Positions 59,328 to 64,000 of a stretch of 64,000 nt of DNA are shown here, piece by piece. Source of the DNA: Gordonia humi. Lineage in GTDB: Bacteria > Actinomycetota > Actinomycetes > Mycobacteriales > Mycobacteriaceae. Location: positions 4,278,001 through 4,342,000 of the forward strand of contig NZ_JACIFP010000001.1 in NCBI RefSeq assembly GCF_014197435.1. The letters are read 5' to 3'. Numbering within the stretch: the first letter of the stretch is position 1; each line of letters begins with the position of its first letter. The position numbers and the translations under genes were made by a program. Under the pieces are notes generated by a model that was not told the DNA's origin, did no database searches, and saw only the letters and a list, made by a program, of their open reading frames with translations.

Positions 59328-59666
59328 TCAGTTCGTCGGACGGCTCAGCACCGACTCGACGCGCTCGAGCTTGCCGTCGATCTCTCCGGTGTGCCCGGGG
59401 CGGATGTCGGCCTTGAGTACGAGCGATACCCGCGATCCGTAGCGACCGACCGCGGCGGTGGCCCGTTTCACCACGTCCATCACCTCGTCCCACTCGCCCT
59501 CGATCTCGGTGAACATCGAGCTCGTACGGTTCGGCAGACCCGATTCGCGAACGATCCTCACCGCTTCGGCGACGGCCTCGTGGACACTCGCCGGATCACC
59601 GCCCGACGGTGCGATGCTCGGATCGGAGGGCGGGCCCGACGGTGCGACGGAGAAGGCGACGATCAT
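59328..59666 (-). CDS. MTH1187/YqgV-type thiamine-binding-like protein
   Basis: The 112-residue protein (a GTG at 59675 is an alternative start) begins MIVAFSVAPSG and contains VKRATAAVGRYGSRVSLVLKADIRPGH, matching the MTH1187/UPF0045 family with a ferredoxin-like fold that forms tetramers. Some members bind thiamine. A Pro/Ser loop at 13-27 is inserted after strand 1. It may be co-transcribed after the acyltransferase-3 gene. Confidence 0.85.
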   Translation of the reverse strand: MIVAFSVAPSGPPSDPSIAPSGGDPASVHEAVAEAVRIVRESGLPNRTSSMFTEIEGEWDEVMDVVKRATAAVGRYGSRVSLVLKADIRPGHTGEIDGKLERVESVLSRPTN

Positions 59667-59696
59667 GGACTCCACTGTGCCACCGCCGCGCCGCGC

Positions 59697-60926
59697 TCAG
59701 CTCACGGACCCGTTCTTCGTCAGCGGCACCCGGTCCCGGGCGACGAACCACCGGCTGACCGGGGTGCGAAGCAGCAGATCGACGATGAGAAGTGAGACCG
59801 CGAGCACGACGACCACGAGGATCACCGAGCGCACCCCCGCCGACTGCGGGAACCACGAGTGCAGCGCGTCGAAGAAGCCCACGCGGATCAGGACGTCGAG
59901 GACGAGCGGGTGCACGGCGAACACGCCGAACGCGCGGATAGTGGCGTACGAGACCGCAGCGGCGCCCACTCTCCGCCCGGACCGTCTCAGGGCGTCCCAG
60001 CCCATCGCGAGCAGCCAGAGCATGACCACGCCGCTGACCAGCCACAGCAGCAGCGGCGGGTCCCACGGAGTGGTGGCCTGCCAGGGGACGTCGCCGGGGC
60101 CGGTCATCGCCAGGTACACGCTCACGCTGATCGCCGTCCCCGCAGCGCAGGCGATCAGCACGGGAACCAGGTGCGCCCTCAGCCACGCCTGGACCCGATC
60201 CAGGTGCACCGCGGTCAGCGCGCCGATCGCCACGAACAGCGTGTACATCGGCAACGCCTTCCACGCGTGCTCGTACACCTGGTTCCAGACCTGCCCGTGC
60301 GGCCGAGGCAGCCACTGGTATGTGACGAACACGAGGATCTGGACCGCGGCGGCCACGGTCAACACCAGCCACGGATGATGCGCCGTCCGATCGATGATCC
60401 ATGAGATCACCGGGAAGAGCAGATAGATCTGCATCGAGATGAGCAGGAAGTACAGCTGATACTTCCCGGTCCCGGCGATCGTCGACATGCCGAGTTCCCG
60501 GAAGAACTCGCCGGGCGAGGGAAACCGTTCGCCGGCGATGACCAGATGGTCGGTGACCGTGTAGATCACCGTCCACACCAGATACGGGCCGACGATGAGA
60601 CCGAATCGCCGTCGCCAGAACTGGACCGGGTTCATCGTCTTGCCGCGCATGCTCAAGACGAGGACGAACAGCGTCACGGCGACGAAGCCGTACCGGGTCA
60701 CGTGCAGGAGTGTGCCGACGAGCTGCACCGATCGGTACACGTCCGGGCCGGTCTCGAGCAGGTTGATGCTGTGTGCGACGACGACCCCGGTGAAGAGGAC
60801 CACGCGAACGAAGTCGGCGGTGAGTGCCCGGGTTGCACGTTTTCGGGGTGGAGATTGGGACTGTTGTAGCACTTCGGGTCGTTCGTCTGTTCTGACCCGT
60901 TCCGCCTGTTCGACGGGTTGTCCCAC
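59697..60926 (-). CDS. Membrane acyltransferase (acyltransferase 3 family)
   Basis: I take GTG 60926 (GGAGG 8 nt upstream); a GTG at 60935 overlaps that ribosome site. The 409 residues have a 35-residue Gln/Arg/Glu-rich cytoplasmic N-terminus. About ten membrane segments follow, with the family pattern DFVRVVLFTGVVVAHS (conserved Arg and His), RRRFGLIVGPYLVWTVIY and a final helix with a basic tail. Such proteins O-acylate sugars, cell-wall polymers or lipids. The target is unknown. Confidence 0.85.
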   Translation of the reverse strand: MGQPVEQAERVRTDERPEVLQQSQSPPRKRATRALTADFVRVVLFTGVVVAHSINLLETGPDVYRSVQLVGTLLHVTRYGFVAVTLFVLVLSMRGKTMNPVQFWRRRFGLIVGPYLVWTVIYTVTDHLVIAGERFPSPGEFFRELGMSTIAGTGKYQLYFLLISMQIYLLFPVISWIIDRTAHHPWLVLTVAAAVQILVFVTYQWLPRPHGQVWNQVYEHAWKALPMYTLFVAIGALTAVHLDRVQAWLRAHLVPVLIACAAGTAISVSVYLAMTGPGDVPWQATTPWDPPLLLWLVSGVVMLWLLAMGWDALRRSGRRVGAAAVSYATIRAFGVFAVHPLVLDVLIRVGFFDALHSWFPQSAGVRSVILVVVVLAVSLLIVDLLLRTPVSRWFVARDRVPLTKNGSVS

Positions 60927-61060
60927 TGTTGACACCTCCGGGAGTCACCCCCTGACTTCCACCTCCGCGGCAGTCTACGTACCGAACCTGGGAATGCTCA
61001 CAGGTTCGGTCGGCGCGTCGACGGCGGCGACCCGATCGCCGATCGTGGAATGATCGGGGA

Positions 61061-61537
61061 ATGACCGACGACGACGCCGAAGCGACCCTCGACGAGCTCG
61101 TCGCATTCGAGACCGCGACCCGCGATCTCGTCGGCCTGGCACTGCGCAGCGTCGATCAGGTCGAGATGTCCCTCCCCCAGTTCCGCCTGCTACTCGTCCT
61201 CGACGAGCTGGGACCGTCGAGTTCGGTCAGGTGCGCCCGCGCGCTCGGCGTGGTGGGTTCGTCGATCACCAGACTCGCAGACCGACTCGACGCGTCCGGT
61301 CACCTGGTGCGAGGCGCCGATCCGGCCAACCGCAGCATCGTCGTGCTGACATTGACCGACGCCGGACGCGACGTGGTGCGGGCCGTCACCGACTTCCGCC
61401 GCCGGGAACTGCGGGCGGCGCTCGGCGTGCTGACTCCGGCCGAGCGGGCCGCGTGCACGGCCGCGCTGCGCGGTCTGCACGGCGCCCTGGACCGAGAAGC
61501 AGTCGACGACGATCGTCGTCGACACGTCCCGATCTGA
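61061..61537 (+). CDS. MarR-family transcriptional regulator
   Basis: The 158 residues form a winged helix-turn-helix (LPQFRLLLVLDELGPSSSVRCARALGVVGSSITRLADRLDASG), wing DPANRSIVVLTLTDAGRD, and flanking dimerisation helices. MarR proteins bind 15-20 bp palindromes and release them on binding phenolic or other ligands, or on oxidation. A TTGC-N5-GCAA palindrome lies just downstream in front of the nitrobindin-like gene, its most probable target. Confidence 0.88.
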   Translation: MTDDDAEATLDELVAFETATRDLVGLALRSVDQVEMSLPQFRLLLVLDELGPSSSVRCARALGVVGSSITRLADRLDASGHLVRGADPANRSIVVLTLTDAGRDVVRAVTDFRRRELRAALGVLTPAERAACTAALRGLHGALDREAVDDDRRRHVPI

Positions 61538-61586
61538 GACCGGACGCACCGAGGAGTGGAACCGGCAGCCGTTTCGCCTGATTGAT

Positions 61587-61621
61587 GTATTGCGTTATAC
61601 AAGACTTGCGTTAGGCAATAC
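61587..61621. promoter_or_regulatory. Candidate MarR operator
   Basis: The AT-richer stretch contains TTGCGTTA twice (61590-61597, 61606-61613), the palindrome TTGC-GTTAG-GCAA (61606-61618) and a wider GTATTGC-N21-GCAATAC repeat. It stands between the MarR gene and the gene at 61698, where a regulated promoter is expected. Confidence 0.5.
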
Positions 61622-61697
61622 CTTGTCCGGTTTCAACGGGTCGAGGCACTGCCGCGGTGATGCAACCGCCTCATTCAGCCCGATGATCGGAGACGCC

Positions 61698-62309
61698 ATG
61701 AGCACGCCAGACCTCGCAGAGATACAGGGACCCCGGAAGCTCGGTCCCCTCACACCGCTCGTCGGACACTGGGAGGGCGATGTCGGCGTCGACCTCTCGT
61801 ATCACAACGACGATGACGAGACCGGCCACACCTCGTACTTCGAGAAGGCGTCGTTCACGCCGATCCCCGGTCAGGAGAACGGGCGACAGAAGCTGTGGGG
61901 ACTCAAGTACTCGATGACCGCGTGGCGACACGGCGAGGAGGCGATGGACCCGTTCCACGACGAGTTCGGCTTCCTCTTGTGGGACAAGGCGAACGGTCAG
62001 GTCATGCGCACCGTCGTCTTCGGTCGCGGTATCGCGATCCAGGCGGGCGGCGACGCCGGACCGCACGACACGGTCATGAACTTCGACGCCGATCCCGCCG
62101 ACCCGTCGTACGGCGTCCTGCAGAACAGGTATCTGATGCAGCGGGCCGAGATCCAGGGCTTCACGAGTTCGTTCACGATCCTCGACGACCAGACCTTCAG
62201 TTACACCTCCGACCTGGTTCTGCGCCTCGAGCAGGCCGGCGTCACCATGCACCACACCGACCAGAACACCCTGCGTCGCGTGCGGCGCATTCATCCCGGC
62301 GAGGCCTGA
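61698..62309 (+). CDS. Nitrobindin/FABP-like heme-binding beta-barrel protein
   Basis: The start is ATG 61698 with GGAG upstream. The 203 residues show a beta-barrel pattern beginning LGPLTPLVGHWEGDVGVD, the GxWxGxG-like start of nitrobindin-type proteins, and ending with TMHHTDQNTLRRV, where the His could be the heme axial ligand. Nitrobindins hold ferric heme and react with NO or peroxynitrite. It is longer than typical 160-residue nitrobindins, so lipid binding or another role is possible. It is preceded by the MarR gene and candidate operator. Confidence 0.7.
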   Translation: MSTPDLAEIQGPRKLGPLTPLVGHWEGDVGVDLSYHNDDDETGHTSYFEKASFTPIPGQENGRQKLWGLKYSMTAWRHGEEAMDPFHDEFGFLLWDKANGQVMRTVVFGRGIAIQAGGDAGPHDTVMNFDADPADPSYGVLQNRYLMQRAEIQGFTSSFTILDDQTFSYTSDLVLRLEQAGVTMHHTDQNTLRRVRRIHPGEA

Positions 62310-62316
62310 CGAGTCG

Positions 62317-62332
62317 GTCGTTCCTGAACGAC
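62317..62332. promoter_or_regulatory. 16-bp perfect palindrome upstream of ripA
   Basis: GTCGTTCCTGAACGAC is a perfect inverted repeat with a 2-nt centre, 8 bp after the previous stop and 105 bp before the ripA start. The loop is too short for a terminator hairpin, so it is more likely a protein site. The regulator is unknown. Confidence 0.35.
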
Positions 62333-62437
62333 AACCCTGTTATTCGCGTCGTGCGGTTCCCCGACAATCTGCTGTGACGTACGGTGCAGAAGACACTCAT
62401 GATACTAGGGGGACGATTGTTGAAGGAGTGCATCTGA

Positions 62438-63916
62438 ATGCGGGTACGTTCCAGGGCGCGATGGACCACACGAGGGATCGCTGCGGGCGCAGTCATGTCC
62501 GCAGGTCTGCTCACCGCCGGTCCGGCGGTCGCCGAACCCACGAAATCGAATCCGATCGCCTCGCTGATCAATCGGATCGCCGACGTCGATCAGACTCTCA
62601 CCGACCTGTCCGACGCCGTCGCCGCGAAGCAGGAGCACGTCAACAAGGCCCTCGTCGACTTTCAGAACGCGATGGCGGCCCGGCAGCTCGCGGTGTCGGC
62701 GAACGCCGGCGCCAAGAAGTCGTTGACCGCGGTCGGCGCCGAGGTCGAGCGGGCACAACGCGAGTTCGACGACTTCGTGCGGACGGTGTTCCGGCAGGGG
62801 GACAACCGCGGCGCGATGACCGAGTACGTCGCCTCCGACGATCCGTCCACGGTCCTCGAGAAGCTGTCGGCCGTCGACCGCGTGACGGCGCAGCAGCAGC
62901 GCGCGGTGCGCAGGCTCCAGGTGGCCCGTAACCGACAGGCCAACCGGGTCGCCGCCACCGAGGTCGCCCAGCGGCAGGCCTCGGCCACCGCGACCGATGC
63001 GGCCGACCGACGCGACGACGCCGTCTCGGCGTATCAGGCCGCGCAGGAGGCGATGCGCACCCAGCAGAGCAGGCGCACCGATCTGGTGAAGCAGCGCGAC
63101 GATCTCGCCGTGCGGTTGGCGAAGCTGCGCGGACGGCCGGCGCCGACCGCGCGGGCTCAGCCGAAGCCCGGGGCGCCCCGTCTCCCCGATGCGGTGACCG
63201 ACGGTCTCGGCGACGCCGTCGACGCGATACCGACCAGACCCGTCGACGGCGACGACGCCCTCGCACAGGCGGCCGAGGCCGCGGCGAAGCTCGCCGCCGA
63301 CAGCGGCCAGGCGCTCCTGGCGAGCCTCATCGGCCAGCAGCAGATTCCGCACTCGCAGTTGCTCGACGAACTCGGCATCGGCGGCGCCAACCCGTTCGAA
63401 CAGGGCGACGACAGCGTCTTCACCCGGATCGGCAACGGCTCACTCGGGTCGCTGTTCGGCGGCGACGGCGACGCGATCCGCCCGGGTCTGCGCGGACCCC
63501 AGGCGATCGAAGTGGTCGTCAATCGCATGAAGTCGCAGTTGGGAGTCCCCTACGCGTGGGGCGGCGGCGACGCGAACGGTCCCACCCTCGGCGTACGCGA
63601 CGGTGGCGTGGCCGACAGCTACGGCGACTTCCAGAAGGTCGGCTTCGACTGCTCCGGCCTCATGCAGTACGGGTTCGCCGGCGTCGGTCTCGACATTCCG
63701 AAGTACTCGGGCTACCAGTACACGGCGGGCCCGCAGATCCCGCTCGCCGAGCGCAAGCGCGGCGACATGATCTTCTGGGGTCCGGGCGGTTCCCAGCACG
63801 TCGCGATGACCCTCGGCGACGGCACGATGATCGAGGCCAAGGAGTCCGGGACGGTCGTCCACATCGTCCCCGAGCGCACCGACGGCGCGCAGCCGATGGT
63901 GGTGCGGATGCTCTAG
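62438..63916 (+). CDS. ripA: RipA-like peptidoglycan endopeptidase (NlpC/P60)
   Basis: The 492-residue secreted protein has a signal peptide (about 1-32, AGPAVAEP) and a long helical coiled-coil region (about 45-220). A Pro/Ala linker follows, then a C-terminal NlpC/P60 domain with Cys405 (FDCSGL), His454 (HVAM) and Glu466. The spacing equals that of the catalytic triad of mycobacterial RipA. RipA cleaves D-Glu/mDAP bonds in peptidoglycan stems during daughter-cell separation, and the coiled coil keeps it inactive until processed. RBS GAAGGAG precedes the ATG. Confidence 0.93.
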   Translation: MRVRSRARWTTRGIAAGAVMSAGLLTAGPAVAEPTKSNPIASLINRIADVDQTLTDLSDAVAAKQEHVNKALVDFQNAMAARQLAVSANAGAKKSLTAVGAEVERAQREFDDFVRTVFRQGDNRGAMTEYVASDDPSTVLEKLSAVDRVTAQQQRAVRRLQVARNRQANRVAATEVAQRQASATATDAADRRDDAVSAYQAAQEAMRTQQSRRTDLVKQRDDLAVRLAKLRGRPAPTARAQPKPGAPRLPDAVTDGLGDAVDAIPTRPVDGDDALAQAAEAAAKLAADSGQALLASLIGQQQIPHSQLLDELGIGGANPFEQGDDSVFTRIGNGSLGSLFGGDGDAIRPGLRGPQAIEVVVNRMKSQLGVPYAWGGGDANGPTLGVRDGGVADSYGDFQKVGFDCSGLMQYGFAGVGLDIPKYSGYQYTAGPQIPLAERKRGDMIFWGPGGSQHVAMTLGDGTMIEAKESGTVVHIVPERTDGAQPMVVRML

Positions 63917-63935
63917 CGCGCTACGACTCCGACAC

Positions 63936-63967
63936 TCGACCGCCGTCGAGACGCCATCGGCGGTCGA
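63936..63967 (+). terminator. Hairpin downstream of ripA
   Basis: A perfect 10-bp stem (63936-63945 with 63958-63967) with a 12-nt loop lies 19 bp after the ripA stop. It has no U-run and could terminate or attenuate before a following gene outside the window. The last 33 bases show nothing else. Confidence 0.55.
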
Positions 63968-64000
63968 CGTTCACATTCGTCAGCATCCGGCGATCGTGGG

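Noticed and set aside
1..64000. CRISPR arrays, insertion sequences, tRNA or rRNA genes, ring-cleavage dioxygenases
   Set aside because: I looked for regular spaced repeats, transposase motifs, clover-leaf sequences and extradiol/intradiol signatures and found none. A tRNA or CRISPR search program would settle this.

Overview
The window is GC-rich actinobacterial DNA, most likely from a mycolate-containing genus such as Gordonia, Rhodococcus or a relative. The pointers are Lsr2, a RipA-type NlpC/P60 hydrolase, an Ami1-type amidase, an FprB-type ferredoxin-NADP reductase, a mycofactocin-type SDR, and frequent GTG starts with ATGA/GTGA gene overlaps. The genus is inferred, not proven. I saw no rRNA, tRNA, transposase or CRISPR array.

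Bases 1-39,000 form one large catabolic island. It holds four acyl-CoA ligases, two class III CoA-transferases (one with a doubled domain), and two Rieske oxygenase alpha subunits, each followed by a GNAT/MshD-like protein. It also holds a phthalate-dioxygenase-type reductase, a P450 with its own ferredoxin, and a molybdopterin oxidoreductase with an FprB-type reductase. Further genes are two Cys-less thiolase-fold proteins each paired with a DUF35 protein, a third thiolase-like protein, two aldehyde dehydrogenases, four SDRs, an acyl-CoA dehydrogenase, an enoyl-CoA hydratase, a hotdog thioesterase, an alpha/beta hydrolase and four TetR regulators. The logic suggested is: activate a carboxylic acid as a CoA thioester, oxygenate it, dehydrogenate it, cleave a side chain by a retro-aldol step, oxidise the released aldehyde and finish by beta-oxidation. 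I found no ring-cleavage dioxygenase, so the substrate is open.

At least seven promoters of the island carry variants of the palindrome CTAATG-N-CATTAG. In four of them the right arm forms the start of the -10 hexamer, downstream of a TTG-type -35 at 17-18 bp. I did not see this arrangement in the 40-64 kb part. It looks like an island-specific repressor operator, and two of the TetR proteins share almost the same recognition helix.

Bases 39,000-49,000 are more ordinary: an SDR with a nucleosidase, an Ami1-like amidase, a PGPGW membrane protein overlapping a CobW GTPase tail to tail, TrhO diverging from a lipoprotein, lsr2, and an amino-acid ABC transporter with a fused binding-protein/permease subunit.

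Bases 49,800-64,000 contain a Zur-like box before an alternative L36 gene, another acyl-CoA ligase, and a cobalamin-riboswitch-controlled B12 importer operon ending in a CbiX-like/[2Fe-2S] fusion. A citrate-type transporter with its two-component system follows, then an MTH1187 protein, an acyltransferase-3, a MarR regulator with a candidate operator before a nitrobindin-like gene, and ripA.
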